Part shown: one piece after another, positions 46,331-54,857 of the stretch | How the letters are laid out: the number at the start of each line of letters is the position of its first letter | Position numbering within the stretch: the stretch's first letter is position 1 | Origin: CAVAWX01 sp963642995 | GTDB taxonomy: Bacteria > Actinomycetota > Coriobacteriia > Coriobacteriales > QAMH01 | Direction: 5' to 3' | Assembly: GCA_963642995.1 (NCBI GenBank) | Contig: CAVIIZ010000001.1 | Coordinates: forward strand, 86,548 to 150,547 | DNA length: 64,000 nt | Notes under the pieces: model-generated | Seen by the model: the letters and a program-made list of their open reading frames with translations, nothing else | What the model was told of the DNA's origin: nothing | The model's database searches: none | Translations under genes and position numbers: made by a program

Positions 46331-46387
46331 TTTCACCACTTCGTTAAAAGAAGGTGAACGTAAATGACGCGTTCGACGTTTCACCAC
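46331..46387. promoter_or_regulatory. TTTCACCAC/GGTGAA repeat array between divergent genes
   Basis: TTTCACCAC occurs at 46331-46339 and 46379-46387, with the inverted GGTGAA at 46353-46358 between them. The array lies in the 222-base gap between the divergent PaaK-type ligase and MFS-CBS genes. It looks like a binding site set for a regulator of both genes; the regulator is not adjacent. Confidence 0.5.
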
Positions 46388-46479
46388 GAAAAACACACGG
46401 GCGCACACACGCGAAGAACACACGCGGGTGCTAGACCTGAGAAGACATTGGAAACACGGGACGCGGGGACAGCCGCGGC

Positions 46480-48417
46480 ATGGAGAGGAAGTGCGGACAG
46501 CAGAAGATGAGCGGATTGACCAAACAGCAGAAGATGATGGTGGCGGTGCTTTTGACGGGGGCGGTGCTCGTCGTGTTGTGCGCGACGTTTCTCTCCCCCG
46601 CCTTGCCGCACATCATGGGCGACATGGGCGTGGACCAGACGACGGTGCAGTACCTGACTTCCGGCTACTCGCTCGTGGAAGCCGTGATCATCCCGATGAA
46701 CGCGTTTCTGATAGGGCGCTTCTCCACGCGCAGGCTCTTCATCTTCGGGATGGGGATGTTTGCCGCGGGCGCCGTCGTCGCCGCGCTCTCGCCGGCGTTT
46801 CCCGTGCTCTTGCTCGGGCGCGTCTTGCAGGCATGCGGCACCGGCGTGGTCATGCCCATGGTGTTCACCTTGATCTTGCTCATATTCCCGCGCGAGAACC
46901 GCGGCTCTGCCATGGGCGTCGTCGGGCTGATCATCAGCTTCGCGCCCGCCATCGGCCCGTCTCTGTCCGGCGTGCTCGTGGACTCCGTGGGCTGGCGCAT
47001 GCTCTTCGTGCTGGTCGCCGTCCTCACCGCCCTCGTGGTCGTCTTCGCGGCCGTCTCGCTGGAAAACTTCCAGAACCTCGAACGCGCCCCGCTCGACGCG
47101 CCCTCCGTCGTCTTGCTCGCCGCGGGCATGGTCGCCCTGCTCTACGGGCTGTCGAGTTTCTCCAGCTCCGAGATGCCGCTCGTGCCGGCCGCCCTGATGC
47201 TGGCCGGCGCGGCGCTGCTCGCCGTCTTCGCCAAGCGCCAGCTGGGCCTTGCGCGCCCCATCTTGCGCGTGGACGTGCTGAAGGAGCGCCGCTACCGCAC
47301 GGCGGTCCTCATCATCATGATATTGGAGGCCGCCCTTGTCGGCTCGGAGGTCGTCTTGCCCATCTACGTGCAAAACGTGCTCGGGCAGCCGGCCACCGTC
47401 TCGGGGCTGATCATGTTGCCGGGCGCGGTGCTCGGCGCGGTCATGGGCCTTGTCGCCGGGCGCATCTTCGACCGCAAGGGGGTGCGCGCGCTCGCGATCG
47501 CAGGCGCCGTCACCATCGCCGCCTCCTCGATCGCCATAGCGCTGTTCAAGGTGGACACCTCGCCCCTCGTCGTCTGCGCCGCCTACACCTGCCTGGGGAT
47601 CGGCATCCAGTCGATGATCACGCCGTTGAACACCTGGGGCGTGAACTCGCTCGACAACAAGCTGATCCAGCACGCCGAAGCCGTGGGGTCGACCTTCAAC
47701 CAGGTGGGCGCGTCGTTTGGCACGGCCCTGATCGTGTCGCTGTCCGCGCTCGGCCCTGCGTTCGCCGGCTCGGGCACGGACGCGGCAGGCCTGGCCTTCG
47801 CCGGCGCGCACGTCTCGTTCACCGGGATGTGCGCGATGATCTGCCTGGTCGCCGTGCTCGTGCTCGTGTTCGTGCGCGACCGCCGGGCGGAAGTCGAGCG
47901 CGACCGCCTCGCGCACACGGCGGCGCCGGCGGGCATGCCCGGGGTGGACCGCGAGTGGCAGATCGCCGACGTGATGGACCGCGACCCCGTCTACATCGCC
48001 GCGAGCGCGCCGGTGTCCGCGGCCATCACCATCATGCGCGACCGCCACACCTCGGGGTTGCCCGTCATGGACGAGGCCGGCAAGGTGGCGGGCTTCATCT
48101 CGGACGGCGACGTGCTGAAATACCTCTCGCGCCAGGGGGGCAGCTACTACACGGACGGCACGAACTTCTACACCATGCTCGACGACCAGGAGTTCCTGGA
48201 GCGCTTCAAGGACCTGGTGAAGCTGCCCGTGGGCAAGATAGCGACGAGAAACGTCATCGGCGTTCGGGCGCACCAGGCGGCAGAAGACGCCTTCAAGGTG
48301 CTGTCCGAGCGGCGCATAAAGAAGGTGCCGGTCGTCGACGAGGACGGGACGCTTGCCGGCACCTTGAGCCGCAACAACGTGATGATCGCGCTGGCGACGC
48401 TCCAGGAAACGCTCTAG
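46480..48417 (+). CDS. DHA2-type MFS efflux transporter fused to a CBS-domain pair
   Basis: 645 residues. Residues 1-480 are a 14-helix drug:H+ antiporter-2 protein (LLGRVLQACGTGVVMPM, VVGLIISFAPAIGPSLSGVLVDSVGWR is motif C region). Residues ~490-640 form two CBS motifs (VMDRDPVYIAASAPVSAAI and RNVIGVRAHQAAEDAFKVLSE), which usually sense adenine nucleotides. An ATG at 46507 (MSGLTKQQ) is an alternative start; neither has a perfect ribosome site. Divergent from the PaaK-type ligase, so it may export or balance products of that pathway. Its stop overlaps that of the next, convergent gene. Confidence 0.88.
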   Translation: MERKCGQQKMSGLTKQQKMMVAVLLTGAVLVVLCATFLSPALPHIMGDMGVDQTTVQYLTSGYSLVEAVIIPMNAFLIGRFSTRRLFIFGMGMFAAGAVVAALSPAFPVLLLGRVLQACGTGVVMPMVFTLILLIFPRENRGSAMGVVGLIISFAPAIGPSLSGVLVDSVGWRMLFVLVAVLTALVVVFAAVSLENFQNLERAPLDAPSVVLLAAGMVALLYGLSSFSSSEMPLVPAALMLAGAALLAVFAKRQLGLARPILRVDVLKERRYRTAVLIIMILEAALVGSEVVLPIYVQNVLGQPATVSGLIMLPGAVLGAVMGLVAGRIFDRKGVRALAIAGAVTIAASSIAIALFKVDTSPLVVCAAYTCLGIGIQSMITPLNTWGVNSLDNKLIQHAEAVGSTFNQVGASFGTALIVSLSALGPAFAGSGTDAAGLAFAGAHVSFTGMCAMICLVAVLVLVFVRDRRAEVERDRLAHTAAPAGMPGVDREWQIADVMDRDPVYIAASAPVSAAITIMRDRHTSGLPVMDEAGKVAGFISDGDVLKYLSRQGGSYYTDGTNFYTMLDDQEFLERFKDLVKLPVGKIATRNVIGVRAHQAAEDAFKVLSERRIKKVPVVDEDGTLAGTLSRNNVMIALATLQETL

Positions 48418-48950
48418 TAGCGGTAGCTGTAGGAATAGCCGTACGGCACGCTGCCGGAGCTGTAGCCGCTGCCGGCGATGGCGCAAAGCGCCACGATGAC
48501 GAGGATGCATATGACGGTCAAGACGATGCCGATGACGAGCGTGACGATGAGGGCGGTGCGCGCGCTCTTGTGCTTGGCCTGCGCCGCCGCCGCGTCGCCG
48601 CGCTCGACCGCGCTCTTGTAGTTCAACGACATGACGAACGGCCAGATGGCGACGAGGCCGCCGCAGAAGAGGAACTCGAGCACCGACAAGACGATGAACA
48701 TGGTGCTCTTGTCCTCGATGCCCGCGGGGTTGCCGGGCTGGGCATAGGCGGGCTGGGGCTGGGGCTGGGCGGGCTGCGCGCAAGGCGCCTGGGGCTGGGC
48801 GAACCGGTCGGCGCCGGGAGCCGCCCCGGGCTGCTGGGAAGCGCCGGGCTGGACGGGCTGCTGGGCCATCTCGCGGGAAAGCGGGGCGCCGCACTGGGGG
48901 CAGAACCGCGCGCCGTCTTGGGCTTGCATGCCGCATTGTGGACAATTCAT
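48414..48950 (-). CDS. Zinc-ribbon protein with CD225/dispanin-like membrane domain
   Basis: 178 residues. It opens MNCPQCGMQAQDGARFCPQCG, a double CxxC zinc ribbon, followed by a Pro/Gln-rich linker (~35-85). Then come two helices with the connecting NYKSAVERGDAAAAQAKHKSARTA, the CD225-type intrahelical loop. The tail is GSGYSSGSVPYGYSYSYRY. AAAGGAG lies before the ATG at 48950. The stop overlaps the convergent MFS-CBS stop by four bases. Function unknown. Confidence 0.8.
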   Translation of the reverse strand: MNCPQCGMQAQDGARFCPQCGAPLSREMAQQPVQPGASQQPGAAPGADRFAQPQAPCAQPAQPQPQPAYAQPGNPAGIEDKSTMFIVLSVLEFLFCGGLVAIWPFVMSLNYKSAVERGDAAAAQAKHKSARTALIVTLVIGIVLTVICILVIVALCAIAGSGYSSGSVPYGYSYSYRY

Positions 48951-49011
48951 CGGTCTCTCCTTTATCGTCGGGGGCTGGTGCACCCCTACAACATATCACA
49001 CGGAAGGGCGC

Positions 49012-49641
49012 TCAAAACCAGCTCTTCTTTCCCGCCACGTAGATGCAGTAGAACTGCTCGTCGGTCCGGGTCAGGTAGATGATGCCCTCGATGAAGGCGA
49101 TGAGCGACATGACCGCCGCGGCGAGGCCGAAGGTGAAAATGCCGCCGAGGACGCTGACGAGCAGCATGGCGACGCCGGCGCCGCTGTAGCCGAGGTAGAA
49201 CTTGTGGATGCCGAGCGAGCCCAGGAATATGGCGAGCAGCCCCGCGGCCATCTTGCTCTTCGAGTCCGCGGGCTGCTGGGAGAAACCCGGCTGGGCGCAG
49301 GCCTGCTGCCAGGCGCCCGGCTGCTGGGCATTGGGTTGCCAGGCGCTCGGCTGCTGGCCGTCGGGTTGCCAGCCGCCGGGTTGCTGGCCGAAAGGCGCCT
49401 GCCGGCCTGCCCCAGGCTGCGCCTGCGTTTGCTGCTGCCAGGCCTGCGCCTGTTGCTGTTGTTGCTGGCACTGGCAGGCCCAGGCGGCCTCTTGCTGTTG
49501 GCGCTGCTGCCGTGCAAACGGCGTGAGCGGGGCGCCGCAGCTTTGGCAGAAGGCGTTTTGCGCCGCGACGGGCATGCCGCAGCTCGGGCACGTGGAGGCC
49601 GGGCTGCAGCCGGCTTGGAAATCGTCTTGCTGGCCTGTCAT
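49012..49641 (-). CDS. Zinc-ribbon, Gln-rich protein with TM2 domain
   Basis: 209 residues. Residues ~18-38 are a CPSCG...CQSCG zinc ribbon; ~44-125 is a Gln/Pro/Trp-rich low-complexity stretch. The C-terminus is a TM2 domain: KSKMAAGLLAIFLGSLGIHKFYLG, then a second helix and TRTDEQFY. It resembles the neighbouring CD225 gene in plan (zinc ribbon, linker, two helices), so the two probably act together at the membrane. TATAAT at 49779-49784 may be the promoter. Confidence 0.85.
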   Translation of the reverse strand: MTGQQDDFQAGCSPASTCPSCGMPVAAQNAFCQSCGAPLTPFARQQRQQQEAAWACQCQQQQQQAQAWQQQTQAQPGAGRQAPFGQQPGGWQPDGQQPSAWQPNAQQPGAWQQACAQPGFSQQPADSKSKMAAGLLAIFLGSLGIHKFYLGYSGAGVAMLLVSVLGGIFTFGLAAAVMSLIAFIEGIIYLTRTDEQFYCIYVAGKKSWF

Positions 49642-49778
49642 GGGCAGGTTCGTCCTTCCCTCGGTGAAAACTCGACCGCCTTGCGGCGCACGCGCCTTCT
49701 CCCATGTCCTCCCGCATCCACAACGGCAAGGCGGGCGGGCGAAGGGGCGAGAAGAGGCGCGGCGCCCATCTCGCGGCG

Positions 49779-49784
49779 ATTATA
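49779..49784 (-). promoter_or_regulatory. Candidate -10 for the TM2 protein gene
   Basis: TATAAT on the reverse strand, overlapping the TAA stop of nth, about 138 bases upstream of the TM2 gene. The -35 is poor. Confidence 0.4.
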
Positions 49785-50442
49785 CCCCGCCCGGCGCGCT
49801 CGGGCATATGTCGGCAAGCGGGCACTCGGCGCAGCGCGGACGGCGCGCGTCGCAGTACTGCCTCCCGAACAAGATCCACCGGCTGTTCACCTGCCCCCAC
49901 AGCTCCCTCGGCAAAAGCGCGAGCAGGCGCCGCTCGACCTTGGAGGGGTCCGAGACCGCGCGGCCCACGAGGGCGAGCCTGTGCGCGATGCGGTTCACGT
50001 GCGTGTCCACGGCGATGCCCTCCACCACGCCGAAGCACTCGCATGCCACGATGTTGGCCGTCTTGCGCCCCACGCCGGGCAGGCGCTGCAGCTCCTCGAT
50101 GCCGCGCGGCACCTCGCCGCCGAAATCGGCCACGAGCATCTGCGCGCACGCGACCGCGTTTTTGGCCTTGTTGCGGTAAAAGCCGATGGTGCGTATGGTC
50201 TCGGCCACTTCTTCTGCAGGCGCGGCGGCCAACGCCGGCGCATCCGGCCAGCGCGAGAACAACGCGGGCGTGACCTTGTTCACCGCGGCGTCCGTGGTCT
50301 GCGCCGACAACGAGACGGCGATCACGCACTGAAACGGCGTGGAGAAATCCAGCGAGGGCGCGGCGTCCGGATACAGCGCCTCCATGCGCCGGCAGGCCTC
50401 GACGCCGCGTGCGCGCTTCGTCTCCGTCTTCTCGCGGGGCAT
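49780..50442 (-). CDS. nth: Endonuclease III (DNA glycosylase/AP lyase)
   Basis: Removes oxidised pyrimidines. The helix-hairpin-helix LPGVGRKTANIV (121-132) contains the catalytic Lys127, and VDTHVNRIAHRL holds the catalytic Asp146. The C-terminal C-x6-C-x2-C-x5-C (CDARRPRCAECPLADIC) binds the 4Fe-4S cluster. Length 220. The ATG at 50442 follows AGGAA and lies 14 bases after the preceding glycosyltransferase stop. Confidence 0.97.
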   Translation of the reverse strand: MPREKTETKRARGVEACRRMEALYPDAAPSLDFSTPFQCVIAVSLSAQTTDAAVNKVTPALFSRWPDAPALAAAPAEEVAETIRTIGFYRNKAKNAVACAQMLVADFGGEVPRGIEELQRLPGVGRKTANIVACECFGVVEGIAVDTHVNRIAHRLALVGRAVSDPSKVERRLLALLPRELWGQVNSRWILFGRQYCDARRPRCAECPLADICPSAPGGV

Positions 50443-50456
50443 TTCCTGGCCGCGCC

Positions 50457-51635
50457 CTATCTTGCCTCGTGCGAGCCGCGTCGCGAAACGTGCTGCCCGT
50501 CGCGTTCGTCGGGCTGCGCATCCCGCGGGTCGTGCTGTTCGCCGCAATCCCCCTCGGGCGCGGCGTTGCAGCCGGACACGGGCGCGGACTTGCCGGGCAC
50601 GCGCGAGAGCATCTGGCTGCCGAGGGCCATGAGGCGGGCCGGCGCCCTCTCGTCGCGCTCGGCTCCGGAGGCGGGCAGCACGTGGTCGGGCACCTCGCGG
50701 GCCTCGAGGGGGCGCGACCCGGCGTAGACGAAGTAGTCGGTCGAGGGCATGACGGCAAACGAGAGCGTGCGCAGCTTCTGCAGGGGCGTGCGGTTGAGGC
50801 CGACGCTGGTGAAGAGGTCGACGTAGGGCCTGAGCGTGTCCAGCTTCATGCGCACCACGCCCATGGGCTGCAAGCCCTGGTGCAGCAGGCTGTCCTGGTT
50901 GTCGACATAGTAGTACAGCCCCTTTTCCACCAGCCCGACGCGGCGCACGTAGCGCAGGTAGCCGAGTATGAAGACGTGGTCCTCGCCGAAGCTCACCTTC
51001 GTGTCCAGGCGCATCCCGTGCTCTTCGATGAGCGAGCGGCGGAAGAACTTGTTCCACAGCGAGGCGTAGTAGAGGTTTGCCGGACGCGCGCGCATCCAGT
51101 GCAGGTAGCGCTCGCGCGCCACGACGCCGCCCGCAGGCCCTGCCTTCAGGGCCGCGTTCATGCCGTGGATCCGAAAGAAGCTCGAGACCACGAGGTCGCA
51201 GTCGGGGGTCGAGACGGCCGTCTCGACGAAGCGCTCGACGGCGTCGCGGGCCATCCAGTCGTCGGCGTCGGCGAAATAGACCCACTCGCCCCGCGCGCGG
51301 TCCAGTCCCGCGTTGCGCGAGGAGGACACGCCGGTGTTGGGCTTGGAGACGACGCGTATGCGGGAATCGGCGGCGGCGTAGCGCTCGGCTATGGCCAGCC
51401 CGTCGTCGGTGCTGCCGTCGTCGATGGCGATGACCTCCAGGTTGGCGTAGGTCTGATGCACGATGCCCGACAGCGTGCGCTCCAGGTAGGGCTCGTCGTT
51501 GTAGAAGGAGACGATGATGCTGACCAGCGGGCAGGCCGCATCCGAGGCGGCGCGGGCCGCACCGGCGGCGGCGGCGAAGGCGGGCTGCATGTGCGGGGCA
51601 GCGGGCCGCGTCGAGGGGTTTTCAGCGGCGCGCAT
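50457..51635 (-). CDS. Family 2 glycosyltransferase
   Basis: GT-A fold enzyme that transfers a sugar from a nucleotide donor. VSIIVSFYNDEPYLERTLSGI begins the fold, EVIAIDDGSTDDG and WVYFADADDWMARDA are the metal-binding Asp motifs, and FGEDHVFILGYL is the acceptor-side ED motif. Length 392 from the ATG at 51635; a GTG at 51641 overlaps the tadA stop but sits too close to the GGGAGGG ribosome site. The last ~50 residues are charged and unlike the family. A flippase two genes upstream suggests glycan assembly. Confidence 0.88.
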   Translation of the reverse strand: MRAAENPSTRPAAPHMQPAFAAAAGAARAASDAACPLVSIIVSFYNDEPYLERTLSGIVHQTYANLEVIAIDDGSTDDGLAIAERYAAADSRIRVVSKPNTGVSSSRNAGLDRARGEWVYFADADDWMARDAVERFVETAVSTPDCDLVVSSFFRIHGMNAALKAGPAGGVVARERYLHWMRARPANLYYASLWNKFFRRSLIEEHGMRLDTKVSFGEDHVFILGYLRYVRRVGLVEKGLYYYVDNQDSLLHQGLQPMGVVRMKLDTLRPYVDLFTSVGLNRTPLQKLRTLSFAVMPSTDYFVYAGSRPLEAREVPDHVLPASGAERDERAPARLMALGSQMLSRVPGKSAPVSGCNAAPEGDCGEQHDPRDAQPDERDGQHVSRRGSHEAR

Positions 51636-51637
51636 GC

Positions 51638-52135
51638 TCACCTGCCCTCCCGGAGCCGGGCGAAGAAGCCCTTCAGCAGCGCCGCGCTCTCGTCGGCCAG
51701 CACGCCGCCGCGAACCTCGAACCGGTGGTTCAGCCGCTCGTCGGCATGTATCGCGTACAAGGTGCCGAGCGCGCCCGCCTTGGGGTCTGCCGCGCCGAAG
51801 ACGCAGCGCTTCACCCGCGCCTGGTGCATGAGGCCGGCGCACATGACGCACGGCTCCAAGGTGACGTAGACCGTGCAATCCGAAAGGCGCCACCTGCCCG
51901 AGGCGCGCGCGGCGGCCCTCACGGCCAGGAACTCGGCGTGCGCGGCCGGGTCGGCGTCCGTCTCGCGGCGGTTGCACGCCGAGGCCAGCGGCGCGGGGTG
52001 CGCGGCGCCGCCGTCGTCTGCGCTGTCCTCCCCCGCCACCACGACGGCGCCGATGGGCACCTCCCCCATCTGCGCGGCCAGACGCGCCTGCTCGAGCGCA
52101 AGGCGCATGTAGTGTTCATCTGCGGAAAGGGTCAT
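51638..52135 (-). CDS. tadA: tRNA-specific adenosine deaminase TadA
   Basis: Makes inosine-34 in tRNA-Arg(ACG). The zinc site is DPAAHAEFLAV (His66, catalytic Glu68) and TLEPCVMCAG (Cys96, Cys99). An insertion of ~15 residues (EDSADDGGAAHPAPL, ~36-50) lengthens the usual chain to 165 residues. The ATG at 52135 has no Shine-Dalgarno, but TATAAT ends seven bases upstream, so the message is probably leaderless. It follows the flippase stop by 20 bases. Confidence 0.95.
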   Translation of the reverse strand: MTLSADEHYMRLALEQARLAAQMGEVPIGAVVVAGEDSADDGGAAHPAPLASACNRRETDADPAAHAEFLAVRAAARASGRWRLSDCTVYVTLEPCVMCAGLMHQARVKRCVFGAADPKAGALGTLYAIHADERLNHRFEVRGGVLADESAALLKGFFARLREGR

Positions 52136-52141
52136 GCCCGC

Positions 52142-52147
52142 ATTATA
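52142..52147 (-). promoter_or_regulatory. -10 box placed for a leaderless tadA transcript
   Basis: TATAAT on the reverse strand is followed by six bases (GCGGGC) and then the tadA ATG. Normal start-site spacing would put +1 on the A of that ATG. Confidence 0.6.
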
Positions 52148-52155
52148 CGCAAAGC

Positions 52156-53622
52156 TCATGCGGGGATGCCTCCCCTGCCGCCGGCTGCGGGCCTGCCGCC
52201 GCCGGCTCCCGCGCGGCGGCCGTTTCCGGCCTCGTCTTTGCCGGGCCGGGAGCCTTCGGGCGCATCGGGGCCGCGCCGTGCGATGCGCAGGTACTCGAGC
52301 ACGAGCGAGGCGAACAGAAGCCCCATCGTCACCAGGTAGGCCACGACGGCGCCCAGCAGCCCGAGCAGGCAGATGAGGGCGATGGACGCGACGAGCGCCA
52401 CCGCGAATGCCAGAAGGTAGCTGCGAATGATGGCGTTTTGGTTGCGCACGACGGTCATGACCTGGTAGAGGAAATCGATGCCGCCCGTGAAGCCGCCGGC
52501 GACGATCATCAGCAGGCACAGCACGCGCATCGACTCGAAGTCGATGCCGTAGAGCATGCCGAACAGCGGGATGCCCAAAAGCGCGAAGAACACGAGGGCG
52601 CCTGCCGTGACGGCGGCGATGGCAAGCGCGACGCGGCGCACGAAACGGGTGAAGGTCTCGCGCTGGGAGACGTCTGCCCACGCGTCGGCCATGCGCACGA
52701 TGAGGGGCTTGTAGATGAAGCCGCCCACGATCAAGACGAACTGCGCGGGAAAGTACAGCGCGTTGAAGTAGAGCTGGCTCGTGTAGTCGAGCAGGCCGTC
52801 GATGGCGAACTTGGGGACGTTGTCGGTCAGGGTGTAGAGAAACATCGCGGCGAACAGCGGCCAGCACTGCCTGAAGACGGCCAGGACATGCGAGGGGCGC
52901 AGGATGTGCGAGCCCTTCGTCTCGAAGAGCGTGATGGGCAAGGTGAAGAGGACGAAGCTCGCTCCCGCGGCCGCCGCCATGCCGATGCAAGCGGCGCCGA
53001 TATTGCCGCCCACCAGCAAGAGCAGGGTGAAGACGACGAAGGAGAACGCCGAGCGCAGGGTCTGGGACATGCCCGCGAGGTAGAGCTTGTCCTTTTGCTG
53101 GAGGCGCCCCTCGTAGACGTCGGCCAGGCAGTCGACGGCGCGATAGACCAGGATGCCCGTGCAGATGAGGTGCATCTCGCCGCCGTAGCCGCGCAACGAG
53201 AAGAACACGAGGCCGGCCAGGAGCATGAGCGCGCAGGTGATCCAGCGCACGACCTGGTATTCCAGAAAGCTGTGGCGCTCTTCGACGTCGGAGGCCTGGT
53301 AGGCGCGCACGCCGAAGTTGGCCACGATCATCAAGACCTGCGAGGTGACGAAGGCAAGCGAGAACATGCCCGCCCTCTCGGTGCCGGACAGCTGGGTGAC
53401 GAGGATGGTGAACAGGGGAAACATCATCCCCCAGACGGCCAGGCCGGCCGTGTTCCAGATGTAGTCCTTGCGGGTCTGCCCCGCGCACGTGCGCGCGTCC
53501 TGCTCGCTCCAGGTGCCCTCGCGCGTCGCGGTGAAGAGGCGGTCGAACCACGCGTTGACCGTGCGGTCCCACCACGAGGGCGCGCGGCGCGGAATCGGGT
53601 TTTTGCCGGAAGTGGAGGGCAT
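52156..53622 (-). CDS. MOP-type polysaccharide flippase (Wzx-like)
   Basis: 488-residue membrane protein with about 12-14 helices and the diffuse pattern of oligosaccharide-lipid flippases: KDYIWNTAGLAVWGMMFPLF at the start, then VYRAVDCLADVYEGRLQQKDKL and IGAACIGMAAAAGASFVLF. The C-terminal ~35 residues are Gly/Arg-rich. ATG 53622 was preferred over a TTG at 53640; neither has a clear ribosome site. With the glycosyltransferase nearby it likely serves a surface glycan. Confidence 0.85.
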   Translation of the reverse strand: MPSTSGKNPIPRRAPSWWDRTVNAWFDRLFTATREGTWSEQDARTCAGQTRKDYIWNTAGLAVWGMMFPLFTILVTQLSGTERAGMFSLAFVTSQVLMIVANFGVRAYQASDVEERHSFLEYQVVRWITCALMLLAGLVFFSLRGYGGEMHLICTGILVYRAVDCLADVYEGRLQQKDKLYLAGMSQTLRSAFSFVVFTLLLLVGGNIGAACIGMAAAAGASFVLFTLPITLFETKGSHILRPSHVLAVFRQCWPLFAAMFLYTLTDNVPKFAIDGLLDYTSQLYFNALYFPAQFVLIVGGFIYKPLIVRMADAWADVSQRETFTRFVRRVALAIAAVTAGALVFFALLGIPLFGMLYGIDFESMRVLCLLMIVAGGFTGGIDFLYQVMTVVRNQNAIIRSYLLAFAVALVASIALICLLGLLGAVVAYLVTMGLLFASLVLEYLRIARRGPDAPEGSRPGKDEAGNGRRAGAGGGRPAAGGRGGIPA

Positions 53623-53673
53623 GGCGGAGAAGATGCGCAAGGCGCCCGAGGCCGCAGGAGGCGGCGGCGGCGC

Positions 53674-54585
53674 TCAGATGCGCGGGATCTTGCCCCCCAT
53701 GGAGTCGTCGGGCTTGGTCTCGCTCGCGCCGGCAGGCGCGTCGGCGGAAGGCGCGGCATGCGAGGGCCTTGCCGGCGCGGCGCCTGCCCGTGCGGACACG
53801 CGCGGAAAGCTCGTCGTGGAGTAGGGGGCGGCATGCGCGGCGCCTGCGGGCGCGCCCGCGAAACCGGAGGCGGCGTCTTTTGGCGCGGGCGCGCCGTCGC
53901 GTCCGACGATCGTCACGGAGCCGGAGCCGATGTGAAAGCTCGCCGTCTTGCCGGGCGCGCTGCCGCGGGCCTGCGACGGGGAGGCCGCGGCCGGCACCGG
54001 CTGCACGGGCTCGCTTGCCACGGGGACGGGCATCTGGGCTGGGAGGGGCACGGCGACGGGCGCCTGCCCCGCGACGGGCACGGGCGCATCTGCGGCGCCC
54101 GCGGCAGATGCGGCGGGAAACGCGCCCGCGACCGGCTGCCCGCCCCCGGCGTCGACGCGGCCCAGACGCTGCTCGAGGCGGCGTATGCGCTCGAGGGCGT
54201 CGGGCTGCCCGCCGCAAGCCGCGCCGTCGCCTGCCACGGGCTGCGCGGACGCGTCGTCGGCACGGGCGCTTGCGAGCAGCGGGTCTGCGGGCGCGTTCAC
54301 GCGCTGGAAGACGATCGAATCCACCTGGTGGCCATCGGGCGAGAGTATGGGCTGCAGGTCCATGCCGGCGCAAGCCTCGATCCCGCGGCGGTACTCGCCC
54401 AAGGCGTCCGCCTCGCGGCGCCATTTGCGCCTGTGCACCTCGGCCACGATGAACGCGACGAGAAAGACGACGAAGAGCGCGGCGAAGGCGGCGGCGGCCA
54501 GCGCCCAGGCGCTGGACAGGCCGAGCGCCTGCGCGGCCGAGCGCGCGAGCTCGTGGAGGGGATTGAGTGTGGATGTGGTGTTCAT
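53674..54585 (-). CDS. Hypothetical single-pass membrane protein, Ala/Pro-rich
   Basis: 303 residues. One helix (~20-45, WALAAAAFAALFVVFLVAFIV) is followed by a basic HRRKWRREADALGEYRRGIE and then a low-complexity Ala/Pro/Gly region to the end. SFHIGSGSVTIVGRDG near 220 could be a short folded segment. I recognise no family. No Shine-Dalgarno precedes the ATG, but TACCAT (54593-54598) ends eight bases before it, as at lgt. It precedes the flippase gene on the same strand and lies 50 bases after copA. Confidence 0.6.
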   Translation of the reverse strand: MNTTSTLNPLHELARSAAQALGLSSAWALAAAAFAALFVVFLVAFIVAEVHRRKWRREADALGEYRRGIEACAGMDLQPILSPDGHQVDSIVFQRVNAPADPLLASARADDASAQPVAGDGAACGGQPDALERIRRLEQRLGRVDAGGGQPVAGAFPAASAAGAADAPVPVAGQAPVAVPLPAQMPVPVASEPVQPVPAAASPSQARGSAPGKTASFHIGSGSVTIVGRDGAPAPKDAASGFAGAPAGAAHAAPYSTTSFPRVSARAGAAPARPSHAAPSADAPAGASETKPDDSMGGKIPRI

Positions 54586-54592
54586 GCGGAAC

Positions 54593-54598
54593 ATGGTA
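54593..54598 (-). promoter_or_regulatory. -10 box placed for a leaderless transcript
   Basis: TACCAT on the reverse strand, seven bases before the ATG at 54585; same box and similar spacing as at lgt. Confidence 0.45.
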
Positions 54599-54635
54599 CT
54601 ACATCCCGCGCCCGAGCTGTTGCACGAGTGCCGTG

Positions 54636-54857
54636 TCAGGCGCCCATGCGGGCGTCGAAATCGCCGGCCGATTCCACGGCGGCGAGCAGCTCGGCGTCGG
54701 GCACGGAATCGCCGGCGAGCTTCACCACGGCGTTTTCCCTCTTCAAGCTGACCTTCGCCGACTTCACGCCGGGCAGCGCCTCGAGGGCCTGCGTGACGTG
54801 CGCGACGCAATGCTCGCAGTGCATGCCGCGTATCTCGATCGTCTTCCTCGCCGCCAT
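54636..54857 (-). CDS. Possible internal start: free CopZ-like copper chaperone
   Basis: Inside copA, in the same frame, an ATG at 54857 is preceded by GGAGAAGGAG with a five-base gap. It would give a 73-residue protein MAARKTIEIRGMHCEHC..., the size and layout of CopZ. Known parallel: E. coli copA makes a free chaperone by frameshifting. Here internal initiation would give the C-terminal copy. No separate copZ is seen nearby. Inference from sequence only. Confidence 0.45.
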   Translation of the reverse strand: MAARKTIEIRGMHCEHCVAHVTQALEALPGVKSAKVSLKRENAVVKLAGDSVPDAELLAAVESAGDFDARMGA

